Of a DNA stretch of 64,000 nt, positions 25,858 to 34,669 are shown piece by piece. The notes beneath the pieces were generated by a model that searched no databases, was not told the origin of the DNA, and worked only from the letters and a program-made list of their open reading frames with translations. How positions within the stretch are numbered: position 1 is the first letter of the stretch; every line of letters starts with the position of its first letter. Both the position numbers and the translations under genes were made by a program. The stretch is from Bacteroides nordii WAL 11050 = JCM 12987 (GTDB lineage: Bacteria > Bacteroidota > Bacteroidia > Bacteroidales > Bacteroidaceae): the NCBI GenBank assembly GCA_000613465.1, contig BAJA01000005.1, positions 158,713 to 222,712 of the forward strand, given 5' to 3'.

Positions 25858-27972
25858 TTAAAGTGTTGTTGGATTCATTTCCAAATTATACATAATAAAT
25901 CCGTATATATCGGCTTGCTCTTCCAGTACTTTTGTCATTGGTTTCCCCGCTCCGTGTCCGGCTTTGCTATCGATGCGGATAAGGGTTGGATTAGTACCGT
26001 CATTGCACTCCTGCAAAGTAGCTGCAAATTTGAATGAATGGGCCGGAACTACTCGGTCGTCATGATCGGCAGTAGTAACCATGGTTGCCGGATACTTCGT
26101 ACCAGGTTTCAGATTATGTAGTGGAGAGTATCCTTTAAGGTATTCGAACATCTCTTTGCTGTCTTCACTTGTTCCATAATCACTGGCCCAGTTCCAGCCG
26201 ATAGTAAACTTATGATATCGGAGCATATCCATAACTCCCACCTGCGGAATGGCTACTTTGAACAGTTCGGGGCGTTGCGTCATACAGGCACCTACCAGCA
26301 AACCACCGTTTGAACCACCTACGATGGCTATTTTATCCGGATTGGTATACTCATTGTTGACAAGGAATTCGGCGGCAGATATAAAATCATTGAACACATT
26401 TTGCTTTTCCATCTTAGTACCGGCAACGTGCCACTCTTCACCGTATTCATTACCACCCCGCAGGTTTACCTGTGCATAAATACCTCCATTTTCAAGGAAT
26501 GGAATGCGGTTGATGCTGAATCCCGGGTTGAGGCTGATGCCAAACCCTCCGTATCCATAAAGGAATACCGGGTTTTGCCCATCTCTCTTCAAGTCTTTTT
26601 TATATGTAAGGAACATCGGAATCATAACACCGTCTTTACTGGGGAAGAAGATCTGTTCGGTTATGAATTCGTCCGGGTTGAACTTTACTTTCGGAGCACG
26701 ATACAGTTCATAAGTATTTGTATCCATATCATATTTATAGGTGGCTCCGGGAGTAGTAAATGAAGTAAAACCAAAAAAGCATTCTTTATCATCTTTGGTG
26801 CCGCTGAAACTTATGGAACCTAATGAGGGGAGTTTGATTTCATGTAATCTTTTCCCATTAAGATCATGGACATAAGCGTGGTTGGATGCGTCTTTGTCGT
26901 AAGTCAGAAAGAGTTTACCACCAATTATTTCTGCATCGGAAAGAACGTTGCTGCATTCGGGTACAAGTTCTGTCCAGTTTTCCAATATTGGATTGTTGAT
27001 ATCAGCCACCATAATCCGGTTTTTCGGAGCACCGTAATTGGTAAATATATACATTTTGTCACCGATAACCTCTATCGGAGAATATTGGTAATCAAAGTCA
27101 GTAGTCAACTGTATAAGTGGTGCATTTGATTTTTCTAAATCCTTTATAAATAAGTTGTTTCCTCTTCCGGCTCCCGATTCATATATAAAGAGAATGCGTT
27201 CATCTTTACTTGTGCCGGCCGAATAGAAACGTTTCGGATATGCGGGATTCTCGTATATTAGCTTATCCTCAGCTTGCGGAGTACCGATTTTATGGTAATA
27301 TATCTTATGGTTTTCATTGACATTAGAGAATTCTTTACCTTTTGCCGGAGCATCGTATGCGCTATAATAAAATCCATCCTTTTGCCAGGCTGCTCCTGTG
27401 AACTTGGCCCAGTTAATATGATCTTCGAGCAATTTGCCTGTGGCGGTATCCATTACAAAGATCTCGGACCAGTCCGAACCACTACGCGAAATGGTATAAG
27501 CTGTATATTTACCATCGTTGGAAAAAGAGAGGCTGGTGAGTGCTACCGTACCATCATCTGATAATTGGTTCGGATCCAGAAAAACACGGGCTTCTCCGTC
27601 TAATGAGTCTTGTACATATAATACACTCTGGTTTTGCAATCCATCATTTTTATAAAAATAGTATTTTCCATGTTTCTTGAATGGAGTACCTATTTTCTCA
27701 TAATTAGCCAGATCGGTTAAGCGTTTCAGCAATTGCTCACGGAAAGGTATTTGAGCCAGGTATGCGTTTGTCACTTTGTTTTCTGCTTCTACCCAGGCGG
27801 CGGTAGCAGCACTGGTATCATTCTCCAGCCAGCGATAAGGGTCGGGTACTTCTGTACCGAAGTACACATCTATTGTGTCTACTTTTGTCGTTTCCGGGTA
27901 GACCAATTTTTTTTTGGGGGATGTACATGACATGACCATAATTCCACTTAATAATAAGACTGTTCTTTTCAT
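25858..27972 (-). CDS. prolyl oligopeptidase family (S9) lipoprotein
   Basis: 704 residues from the ATG at 27972, with a lipoprotein signal (lipobox VMSC); a longer in-frame start at 28005 overlaps the promoter. The N-terminal half is the beta-propeller cap (starting TTKVDTIDVYFGTEVPDPYRWLEND). The C-terminal alpha/beta hydrolase has the nucleophile in GGSNGGLLVG, the Asp in TADHDDRVVP and the His in DSKAGHGAG. It cleaves short peptides after proline; the signal places it in the envelope, where it could serve peptide use. The frame is intact. Confidence 0.92.
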   Translation of the reverse strand: MKRTVLLLSGIMVMSCTSPKKKLVYPETTKVDTIDVYFGTEVPDPYRWLENDTSAATAAWVEAENKVTNAYLAQIPFREQLLKRLTDLANYEKIGTPFKKHGKYYFYKNDGLQNQSVLYVQDSLDGEARVFLDPNQLSDDGTVALTSLSFSNDGKYTAYTISRSGSDWSEIFVMDTATGKLLEDHINWAKFTGAAWQKDGFYYSAYDAPAKGKEFSNVNENHKIYYHKIGTPQAEDKLIYENPAYPKRFYSAGTSKDERILFIYESGAGRGNNLFIKDLEKSNAPLIQLTTDFDYQYSPIEVIGDKMYIFTNYGAPKNRIMVADINNPILENWTELVPECSNVLSDAEIIGGKLFLTYDKDASNHAYVHDLNGKRLHEIKLPSLGSISFSGTKDDKECFFGFTSFTTPGATYKYDMDTNTYELYRAPKVKFNPDEFITEQIFFPSKDGVMIPMFLTYKKDLKRDGQNPVFLYGYGGFGISLNPGFSINRIPFLENGGIYAQVNLRGGNEYGEEWHVAGTKMEKQNVFNDFISAAEFLVNNEYTNPDKIAIVGGSNGGLLVGACMTQRPELFKVAIPQVGVMDMLRYHKFTIGWNWASDYGTSEDSKEMFEYLKGYSPLHNLKPGTKYPATMVTTADHDDRVVPAHSFKFAATLQECNDGTNPTLIRIDSKAGHGAGKPMTKVLEEQADIYGFIMYNLEMNPTTL

Positions 27973-28002
27973 TATAAATAGTTGTTTGTAGTGAGAAAAA
28001 TA

Positions 28003-28010
28003 CAAATATA
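28003..28010 (-). promoter_or_regulatory. -7 promoter element of the S9 peptidase
   Basis: TATATTTG on the minus strand, 30 bases before the ATG at 27972. Confidence 0.5.
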
Positions 28011-28113
28011 TACAGAAGCGGTGAAATAACCACCTTTAATTCTATAAAATTCATTTGCATTTCCGGATAAAAAAGGCGAATTTTGTCTTTCAATTTTTAA
28101 CTACAGGAAATCC

Positions 28114-31083
28114 ATGCTCAGTAAATACAAATTAAATCAGCTTTATTTCAAAGATACGCAGTTTGCCAATCTGATGACGCGGCGTATTTTCAATGTCCTG
28201 TTGATAGCCAATCCGTATGACGCTTTTATGCTTGAAGATGACGGGCGTATTGATGAAAAAATTTTTAACGAATATACTTCCTTGTCGCTTCGCTATCCTC
28301 CCCGTTTTTCGCAGGTTTCTACAGAAGAGGAGGCTTTGGCACTGCTTGCAAGTATGACATTTGATCTTGTTATTTGTATGCCGGGTACGGGAGATAATGA
28401 CAGTTTTGATATCGGGCGTCATATCAAGAGTTTGTATGAGCACATTCCTATTGTCATTCTTACTCCTTTCAGTCATGGTATTACAGCACGTATTGCCGAT
28501 GAAGATCTGAGCGCATTTGATTATGTGTTCTGCTGGCTGGGCAATACCGATCTGCTGGTATCTATCATTAAGTTGATAGAGGATAAGATGAATTTGGAGC
28601 ACGATGTGGCAGAAGTAGGAGTACAGCTTATTTTACTGGTGGAAGACGGCATCCGTTTCTACTCTTCGGTGTTGCCCAACCTGTATAAGTTCGTCCTGAA
28701 GCAGAGCCAGGAGTTTTCTACTGAGGCCCTGAATGCTCATCAGCGTACTTTGCGTATGCGTGGACGTCCTAAAATAGTACTGGCACGTACGTATGAAGAG
28801 GCTATTACTCTGTATGAAAAATATAAAAACAATATACTTGGGGTGATTACCGATGTGCGGTTTCCTCGTGTAGAGCGTGGGGAGAAGGATGGGTTGGCAG
28901 GTATTAAACTTTGTGCTGCCATACGAAAAGAAGATCCGTTCGTGCCCCTTATTATCCAGTCGTCCGAATCGGAGAATTCTTCCTATGCAGCCAAATATGG
29001 TGCCAGTTTTATTGATAAGAATTCCAAGAAAATGGATGTGGATCTGCGCCGTATTGTTTCTGACAATTTTGGTTTCGGAGATTTTGTCTTTCGTAACCCC
29101 GAAACGGGAGAGGAGATTGCCCGCGTGCGGAACCTGAAAGAGCTGCAAAATATTCTTTTTGCTGTTCCGGCCGAATCATTTTTGTATCACATTTCACGCA
29201 ATCATGTATCGCGCTGGCTGTATTCGCGGGCTATGTTTCCCGTGGCGGAATTCCTTAAACCTATCACCTGGAATAGCTTGCAGGATGTAGATGCTCACCG
29301 GCGGATTATCTTCGAAGCCATTGTGAAGTATCGTAAGATGAAAAATCAGGGAGTGGTGGCTGTTTTTAAGCGCGACCGTTTCGACCGTTATTCCAATTTT
29401 GCCCGTATCGGTGATGGGTCTTTGGGAGGCAAGGGACGTGGACTGGCTTTCATTGATAATATGGTGAAGCGTCATCCTGAATTTGAAGAATTTGAGAATG
29501 CCCGTGTTGCCATCCCGAAGACGGTAGTACTCTGTACGGATGTCTTTGATGAATTTATGGACATCAATAATCTATATCAGATAGCTCTTTCTGACGCCGA
29601 TGATGATGTGATTCTGAAATACTTTCTGAAAGCAAAGTTGCCGGACAGACTGGTAGAAGACTTTTTCACTTTTTTTGATGTGGTGAAGTCGCCTATTGCC
29701 ATTCGTTCCTCTTCATTGTTGGAAGATTCCCATTATCAGCCATTTGCCGGGATTTACAATACTTATATGATTCCTTATCTGGATGATAAGTACGAGATGC
29801 TCCGTATGCTTTCCGATGCTATCAAAGGGGTGTATGCATCTGTCTATTTCAAAGACAGTAAAGCATATATGCAGGCTACCTCCAATGTGATCGATCAGGA
29901 GAAGATGGCTGTTATCCTGCAAGAAGTGGTGGGTAACCAGTATGGCGACCGCTATTATCCGTCTATGTCCGGTGTGGCCCGTTCGCTCAATTACTATCCG
30001 ATAGGAGATGAGAAAGCGGAAGAGGGTACGGTCAATCTCGCTCTTGGGCTTGGTAAATACATTGTGGATGGCGGAATGACGCTTCGTTTCTCTCCCTATC
30101 ACCCCAATCAGGTATTACAGACCAGTGAAATGGAAATAGCTTTAAAGGAGACGCAAACCCGCTTTTATGCGCTCGATCTTAAAAATGCAGGAGAAGACTT
30201 TTCTATTGATGACGGATTCAATCTGCTGAAACTTCATGTGAAAGAGGCGGAAAAAGATGGTGCGTTGCGTTACATTGCTTCTACTTATGATCCTTATGAT
30301 CAGGTGATCCGCGATGGATTGTATCCGGGCGGACGCAAAGTGATCACGTTTGCCAATATTCTGCAACATGATGTATTCCCTTTGGCTCGTATCCTGCAAT
30401 TGGTTTTGAAACATAGCGAACAGGAGATGCGTCGCCCTGTAGAGATAGAGTTTGCTGCTACTTTGAGTCGTGAACAAGATAAGACGGGTACATTCTACTT
30501 GTTGCAGATTCGTCCCATTGTCGATACAAAAGAGATGCTTGACGAAGATCTCACCGCTATTCCGGATGAAGATGTCATTCTGCGTTCTAACAACTCATTA
30601 GGACACGGAATCATGAATGAAGTGTGTGATATCATTTATGTTAAGACCGACGGATACAGTGCCTCCAATAATCAGGCTATTGCCTGGGAGATAGAAAAGA
30701 TGAATCAGCAGTTCTTAAACGAAGGGAAGAATTATGTACTGGTTGGACCCGGACGATGGGGAAGTAGTGATACTTGGCTCGGCATTCCGGTGAAGTGGCC
30801 GCATATTTCTGCTGCCCGTGTCATTGTGGAAGCCGGGCTGACGAACTATCGGGTAGATCCCAGTCAGGGAACACACTTCTTCCAGAACCTTACTTCGTTT
30901 GGAGTGGGCTATTTCACTATTAATGCTTTTATGAATGACGGTGTTTATAATCAGGACTTCCTGAACGCACAGCCTGCTGTTGAAGAAACGAAATTCTTGC
31001 GGCATGTGCGGTTTGAAAAACCAATAGTAGTGAAGATGGATGGTAAGAAAAAGTTGGGAGTGGTGTTGATGCCACAAGATTGA
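28114..31083 (+). CDS. receiver-like plus PEP synthase/PPDK ATP-binding domain protein
   Basis: 989 residues with no signal. Residues 25-150 look like a first receiver-type domain (FNVLLIANPYDAFMLEDDG...FDLVICMPG). Residues 170-330 are a second one (LILLVEDGIRFYSSVLP...GVITDVRFP...IDKNSKK). After a linker, the PEP/pyruvate-binding ATP-grasp-like domain follows, with IGDGSLGGKGRGLAFID and SPIAIRSSSLLEDSHYQPF. The phosphohistidine and PEP-binding domains of true PPDK/PEP synthase are not evident, so this is unlikely to be a complete PEP synthase. A signal-controlled kinase-like or phosphotransfer role is inference. It is divergent from the S9 peptidase. Confidence 0.75.
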   Translation: MLSKYKLNQLYFKDTQFANLMTRRIFNVLLIANPYDAFMLEDDGRIDEKIFNEYTSLSLRYPPRFSQVSTEEEALALLASMTFDLVICMPGTGDNDSFDIGRHIKSLYEHIPIVILTPFSHGITARIADEDLSAFDYVFCWLGNTDLLVSIIKLIEDKMNLEHDVAEVGVQLILLVEDGIRFYSSVLPNLYKFVLKQSQEFSTEALNAHQRTLRMRGRPKIVLARTYEEAITLYEKYKNNILGVITDVRFPRVERGEKDGLAGIKLCAAIRKEDPFVPLIIQSSESENSSYAAKYGASFIDKNSKKMDVDLRRIVSDNFGFGDFVFRNPETGEEIARVRNLKELQNILFAVPAESFLYHISRNHVSRWLYSRAMFPVAEFLKPITWNSLQDVDAHRRIIFEAIVKYRKMKNQGVVAVFKRDRFDRYSNFARIGDGSLGGKGRGLAFIDNMVKRHPEFEEFENARVAIPKTVVLCTDVFDEFMDINNLYQIALSDADDDVILKYFLKAKLPDRLVEDFFTFFDVVKSPIAIRSSSLLEDSHYQPFAGIYNTYMIPYLDDKYEMLRMLSDAIKGVYASVYFKDSKAYMQATSNVIDQEKMAVILQEVVGNQYGDRYYPSMSGVARSLNYYPIGDEKAEEGTVNLALGLGKYIVDGGMTLRFSPYHPNQVLQTSEMEIALKETQTRFYALDLKNAGEDFSIDDGFNLLKLHVKEAEKDGALRYIASTYDPYDQVIRDGLYPGGRKVITFANILQHDVFPLARILQLVLKHSEQEMRRPVEIEFAATLSREQDKTGTFYLLQIRPIVDTKEMLDEDLTAIPDEDVILRSNNSLGHGIMNEVCDIIYVKTDGYSASNNQAIAWEIEKMNQQFLNEGKNYVLVGPGRWGSSDTWLGIPVKWPHISAARVIVEAGLTNYRVDPSQGTHFFQNLTSFGVGYFTINAFMNDGVYNQDFLNAQPAVEETKFLRHVRFEKPIVVKMDGKKKLGVVLMPQD

Positions 31084-31268
31084 TTCTTTTGGTGGCGTTT
31101 TACTTTCACTATAGAACGCTAAGAGACAGTTTTGATTTAGCTCTGTTATGTAGTCTGTTTGTTATTGAGTGTGTAATGGAGCTGAATCAAAAGTAACAAT
31201 ATTTTAAACGCAAATATCCCCACATATCCGCTTTATTAAATTTTTAGTAGTGTAGATCATAAAGCAGA

Positions 31269-31302
31269 TTTCCACTTTAAATGTAATTTAGTTTCCACTT
31301 TA
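31269..31302. repeat. two-unit 23-bp repeat (TTTCCACTTTA)
   Basis: TTTCCACTTTA occurs at 31269 and 31292, 23 bp apart; the second copy overlaps the stop of the winged-helix gene. It is a weak, non-palindromic case of the spacing seen in the longer arrays. Confidence 0.35.
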
Positions 31303-31521
31303 GCCAAAAGAAAATTCAACATTCTCAATGCTTGCAAAAAGCATTCCCTCTTTTTTTCTTAATAAGATTTTGCTTTCTCTGGCCAGCCAACCAATAGCAA
31401 GAGCTACATCCTCAAACGTCAAACCCAGTTCATGGCACAAATCGAACATGGAGAGCTCACCTTTTTCATTTAAGATACGCCACACTTTTCCTGCATTTAA
31501 GCCAATTTTATTCTTTTCCAT
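31300..31521 (-). CDS. small winged helix-turn-helix protein (DUF2582-like)
   Basis: 73 residues. NAGKVWRILNEKGELSMFDLCHELGLTFEDVALAIGWLARESKI is a compact winged helix-turn-helix, and KKEGMLFASIENVEFSFG completes the wing. I recognise it as the small Bacteroidales winged-helix family near DUF2582. It has no sensor domain, so it would be a small DNA-binding or adaptor protein. Its -7 box is at 31613-31620, giving a leader of about 85 bases. A long gene-poor accessory stretch with two repeat arrays follows upstream. Confidence 0.7.
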   Translation of the reverse strand: MEKNKIGLNAGKVWRILNEKGELSMFDLCHELGLTFEDVALAIGWLARESKILLRKKEGMLFASIENVEFSFG

Positions 31522-31612
31522 AATGCAAACTTTAAAAGATTAAACAATTTATTTATCTATAATTTAATCATTGTGAGCATATGAAAATAATGTTATACAC
31601 ATTATCTATCTA

Positions 31613-31620
31613 CAAAGATA
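31613..31620 (-). promoter_or_regulatory. -7 promoter element of the winged-helix gene
   Basis: TATCTTTG on the minus strand, 91 bases before the ATG at 31521. Confidence 0.45.
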
Positions 31621-31845
31621 ACATTTTTGCAGAAAAAAGCAAACTTAATCTGTATTAATTGGAAATGATATCATTCTGAGTTGCTCTCATATTGAAATAA
31701 TTATATTTATCTTTTTGTAATGATTTAGAGATATAGAAACGGTGTGAAAATGGAAAGATAGGATAGCTTGCAAGGTGGAAAAATATTACAAAGAATGAGG
31801 ATTGTAAATGCTTGACTATTAGTGTCGTATGTAAGTGGCTTTTTT

Positions 31846-31923
31846 CCTCTACGAGGAATGGGTCGAAACTCTACGAGGAATGGGGTGAAACTCTACGAGA
31901 AACGAGGCGATCCTCGTAGAGTA
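31846..31923. repeat. four-unit 22-bp array (CTCTACGAG core)
   Basis: CTCTACGAG starts at 31847, 31869 and 31891; at the next 22-bp step (31913) the core is inverted to CTCGTAGAG. Unit 1 sits in a longer palindrome TTCCTC-TAC-GAGGAA. The remaining bases of each unit vary around GGAATGGGGTGAAA. Confidence 0.85.
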
Positions 31924-32045
31924 ATGAATCAGATGTTTGTAATATCTTACAAGCAATATTTATAAAGGGAAATTATCTTGTTCTTGTTGTAATAAAAAAT
32001 GCTTCAATTTATGGGTAGAATATTAGAACCTGTTTTCTGTTGAAT

Positions 32046-32130
32046 AAGAATGTACACTTTGGTATCCTAAGAATGTACAGTTTTGTTATACAAGAATGTA
32101 CATTCTTATTATACAAAAGTGTACATTCTT
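32046..32130. repeat. four-unit 23-bp palindrome array (GAATGTACATTC core)
   Basis: Units start at 32048, 32071, 32094 and 32117, exactly 23 bp apart. Unit 3 is the perfect palindrome GAATGTACATTC; unit 1 (GAATGTACACTT) and unit 4 (AAGTGTACATTC) are reverse complements. Confidence 0.85.
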
Positions 32131-32198
32131 GTAAGCGTTGATTATCAGATTGTTATAGGTGTGGTTCTAACTTGCTGAATTACGAATTCTATAGTAGC

Positions 32199-32255
32199 TG
32201 GATTCGTTATTATTCAGTATAAAATTAATCCGGCTAACGGGTAATGCATCTATAA
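32199..32255. repeat. 57-bp direct repeat, copy A
   Basis: It begins TGGATTCGTTATTATTCAG and ends TAATGCATCTATAA; it differs from copy B (33521-33577) at three positions. It lies downstream of the YhcG-type gene, so the two copies flank that gene. Confidence 0.85.
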
Positions 32256-32307
32256 GAATGCAGGCAATTTCTATTGGTTGTTATTGGTGTATAGGCTATA
32301 TATGACT

Positions 32308-33447
32308 TTAGATACCTTTGGAAATGAAATCTTTAATCTCTTCTTCACTGGGTAGCTGGACTTTGTATTTTTGCACAAAAATATTGGGGTCTAAACCTGC
32401 TGTTGCATAACGGACTAAAGTGTCTCCTTTTTCCGTACACAATAAGATGCCAATTGGAGGGTTATCATCAGGTTGCATTATTTCTGCTTTGAAGTAGTTG
32501 AGATACATATTCAGCTGGGATGCATATTCATGGTGGAATTTGTCAATTTTCAATTCCACTATAACATGGCATTTCAATATACGGTGATAGAATACAAGAT
32601 CGGCAAAGAAATAATCTTCATCTATTAATATACGTTTCTGGCGAGCTTCAAAACAGAAACCATGTCCCATTTCCAACAGAAACTTTTGTAAATTATCAAG
32701 GATGGCTCGTTCTAAATCATTCTCTGTAACCAGTACTTGCTCATTTAATCCTAAGAATTCTAAGGTTATTGGAGTATTAATTACATCTGTAGGTTGAAGT
32801 TGTGTGGTTTGTTGTTGTACTAATGCGGAAAGTGCTTTTTTATTCTTGGATAAGCCACTACGTTCGTAATATAATGAGTTGATTTGTCGACCTAATTCTT
32901 TATATGACCAACATCCACGAATTGTTTCCATTTCATAAAAAGCACGTTTGACGGGATTGTCAATAGCTGATATTAAAGACAGGTTAGAGTAAGTAAGTTT
33001 ATTGAATAGCTTATCAGCTGGAATCATCCATTTATGCATATCCATCAATTCGGCGGATGTCGTCCGCCGAATTTCATTTTCATATTTGGCGGATGCCATC
33101 TGCCGAATTGGGGTAGCGAATTCTGTAGTCAACGACCAACGGATTTCCGGGTTTGACATAACATATCCTAAGACTTCTTCTTTTAATTGCGGATAAATTA
33201 GATACAAACGTCTGAATTCCCGGAATCTACGTTCATTTAACCCTTTGGTGTTTAATCGCTTTTCTAAATTCTTTAAAAGTTGCTCACCGTAGGTTGCACG
33301 GTCTTCGCCATGCTGTTCAAACTCAACAATGTAGCATCCCATTAACCAATTGCGGGAAGTTAGTGCAAGATTTACAGAATGTGCAGCTTGTGCTTGCAAG
33401 GTATTCTGAATGGCACTGATATGATTAACTAAAGATTCAAAGTTCAT
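32308..33447 (-). CDS. YhcG/DUF1016-type PDDEXK nuclease domain protein
   Basis: 379 residues from the ATG at 33447; an in-frame start at 33477 would add ten residues. The N-terminal half is the DUF1016 helical region (AAHSVNLALTSRNWLMGCYIVEFEQHG ... RFREFRRLYLIYP). The C-terminal half is a PDDEXK-type nuclease fold: ADLVFYHRILKCHVIVELK supplies the Asp and the ExK pair. Family members are restriction-like nucleases of accessory regions; a role in DNA defence or mobile-element biology is inference. The gene is bracketed by 57-bp direct repeats and lies behind an XRE regulator, which fits acquisition as a unit. Confidence 0.85.
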   Translation of the reverse strand: MNFESLVNHISAIQNTLQAQAAHSVNLALTSRNWLMGCYIVEFEQHGEDRATYGEQLLKNLEKRLNTKGLNERRFREFRRLYLIYPQLKEEVLGYVMSNPEIRWSLTTEFATPIRQMASAKYENEIRRTTSAELMDMHKWMIPADKLFNKLTYSNLSLISAIDNPVKRAFYEMETIRGCWSYKELGRQINSLYYERSGLSKNKKALSALVQQQTTQLQPTDVINTPITLEFLGLNEQVLVTENDLERAILDNLQKFLLEMGHGFCFEARQKRILIDEDYFFADLVFYHRILKCHVIVELKIDKFHHEYASQLNMYLNYFKAEIMQPDDNPPIGILLCTEKGDTLVRYATAGLDPNIFVQKYKVQLPSEEEIKDFISKGI

Positions 33448-33520
33448 ATTTTTACTCTTTAGAAGACCTAAGCACATCTTACAGATAATATATAGACTGC
33501 ACCATCATCTTTATGTGAGT

Positions 33521-33577
33521 TGGATTTGTTATTATTCAGTATAAAATTAATAGGGCTAACGGGTAATGCATCTATAA
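33521..33577. repeat. 57-bp direct repeat, copy B
   Basis: It matches copy A at 54 of 57 positions in the same orientation, 1,322 bp away. It lies directly after the XRE gene stop, between it and the YhcG-type gene. Confidence 0.85.
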
Positions 33578-33578
33578 C

Positions 33579-34013
33579 TTACTTCTGCTTTTCCAGATTT
33601 TGAATACGTTGCTCAAGCGCGGCGTACTTTTCATCTTTCTCTTTTAATAAGCGTTCATAAAGCTCGGTGATCTTGTCGATAGGACTAAAAGCATTGGTTT
33701 GATTGTTTGAATAGCCAGGAACAGTTACTCCCTCTTTATTATCATGTACATCATTTGTTATGCTTTCAAAAACTACTGATGGAGCATCTTCTTCCAGTGT
33801 TTTCAGATATTCTATCGGTACATTCAATGCTCTGGCAAATCTTTGCAGTATTTCATCATCAATCGTTTTGGTTCTTTCGTATCTCGAAATAGCCGGTTGT
33901 GACAGATGTACAAGCTCAGACATGGCATCCTGTTTGATCCCTTTTTCAATGCGGGTGCGTCTTATATTATGTCCATGATGGACATTCAGGTTCTGTAATT
34001 CTTCTGTTTCCAT
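33579..34013 (-). CDS. XRE-family helix-turn-helix regulator
   Basis: 144 residues. Residues 15-70 are a Cro/C1-type helix-turn-helix (NIRRTRIEKGIKQDAMSELV, then LSQPAISRYERTKTIDDEIL). A flexible Asn/Ser-rich linker and a C-terminal coiled coil (ITELYERLLKEKDEKYAALEQRIQNLEKQ) for dimerisation follow. A -7 box lies at 34064-34071. It is 132 bases ahead of the YhcG-type nuclease on the same strand; control of that gene is plausible but not shown. Confidence 0.88.
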   Translation of the reverse strand: METEELQNLNVHHGHNIRRTRIEKGIKQDAMSELVHLSQPAISRYERTKTIDDEILQRFARALNVPIEYLKTLEEDAPSVVFESITNDVHDNKEGVTVPGYSNNQTNAFSPIDKITELYERLLKEKDEKYAALEQRIQNLEKQK

Positions 34014-34063
34014 GTTTTTTTAGTTTTTCAACAATTACTATCAGCAAAAAGTTTCATCCGAAG

Positions 34064-34071
34064 CAAATATA
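34064..34071 (-). promoter_or_regulatory. -7 promoter element of the XRE gene
   Basis: TATATTTG on the minus strand, 50 bases before the ATG at 34013. Confidence 0.5.
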
Positions 34072-34207
34072 CGAAAAAAACGAATAGAATGAATAAAATG
34101 AATGTCACTTTGCTCAAAATGAAATAAATTGAATGTATTTATATTTGCTGGTGTAGTTTTTTTACACTTAATTTGTAAATTCAAGAATGATTAAAATAGG
34201 AGGTGAA

Positions 34208-34486
34208 ATGATTAAGTTATTGACAACTAAAGAGTCTACGTTATTAAGAAAACTGGCTAACTTATTGAAAGAGTATGATGCTATCATCTCCTGTGATACT
34301 TCGGATGAAGTTAAAATTATTGTTTTTGAAGGAGATAAAGATGTCAAAAGGGTGCCTATAATACTCCCGAAGAGTTTTGATGAAGAGGATATTGCGGATC
34401 TGTTAAATGAAACAAGCAGGCGGATAGAGTGGATAGCCAAAAATAAAGAAGTTAATTTCCTCCTTCCGGATGAAGAGGAAGGCTGA
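34208..34486 (+). CDS. hypothetical protein, 92 aa
   Basis: The ATG at 34208 is chosen over one at 34187 because AGGAGGTGAA lies directly in front of it. The product is small, soluble and acidic at the C-terminus (LLPDEEEG) and contains KLANLLKEYDAIISCDTSDEVKIIVFEG and ILPKSFDEEDIADLLNE. The pattern is alpha/beta; I do not recognise the family. It is divergent from the XRE gene and is followed by a 22-bp repeat array. A weak -7-like box (TTAATTTG) lies near 34165. Confidence 0.55.
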   Translation: MIKLLTTKESTLLRKLANLLKEYDAIISCDTSDEVKIIVFEGDKDVKRVPIILPKSFDEEDIADLLNETSRRIEWIAKNKEVNFLLPDEEEG

Positions 34487-34507
34487 GGCTTCTGCATCTA
34501 ATGATGA

Positions 34508-34592
34508 ATAACAATAGTTGTGACGTTGTATAGCAATATATGTAATGCTGTATAACAATATATGTAGTGGTACATAACAATAGATGTAATTT
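34508..34592. repeat. four-unit 22-bp array (CAATANNTG core)
   Basis: Units start at 34512, 34534, 34556 and 34578, exactly 22 bp apart: CAATAGTTG, CAATATATG, CAATATATG, CAATAGATG, each followed by TAATG/TAGTGG-like sequence and GTATA/ACATAA. Unit 1 has the small palindrome CAA-TAG-TTG. Confidence 0.8.
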
Positions 34593-34597
34593 ATAAC

Positions 34598-34636
34598 ATG
34601 AAAAAGCCGCTCCCTCGTAAAGAAGCGGCTTTTCAT
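34598..34636 (-). terminator. intrinsic terminator candidate downstream of gdhA
   Basis: AAAAGCCGCT-CCCTCGTAAAG-AAGCGGCTTTT forms a stem with A and T runs on either side (34609-34633), so it can terminate transcription from both directions. Confidence 0.8.
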
Positions 34637-34669
34637 ATTAACTATAGCTTTTTAAAAAAGGGTTGCTGA

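Larger units (their letters stand above)
31622..32307. other. gene-poor stretch with repeat arrays
   Basis: I see no credible reading frame on either strand. The stretch holds a 22-bp array (31846-31923), a 23-bp array (32046-32130) and one copy of a 57-bp direct repeat (32199-32255); the rest is AT-rich sequence without recognised signals. Confidence 0.6.

Noticed and set aside
31130..31192. TTTTGATTTAGCTC/GAGCTGAATCAAAA arms as a terminator
   Set aside because: The loop is about 35 bases and there is no T tract, so the case is weak.
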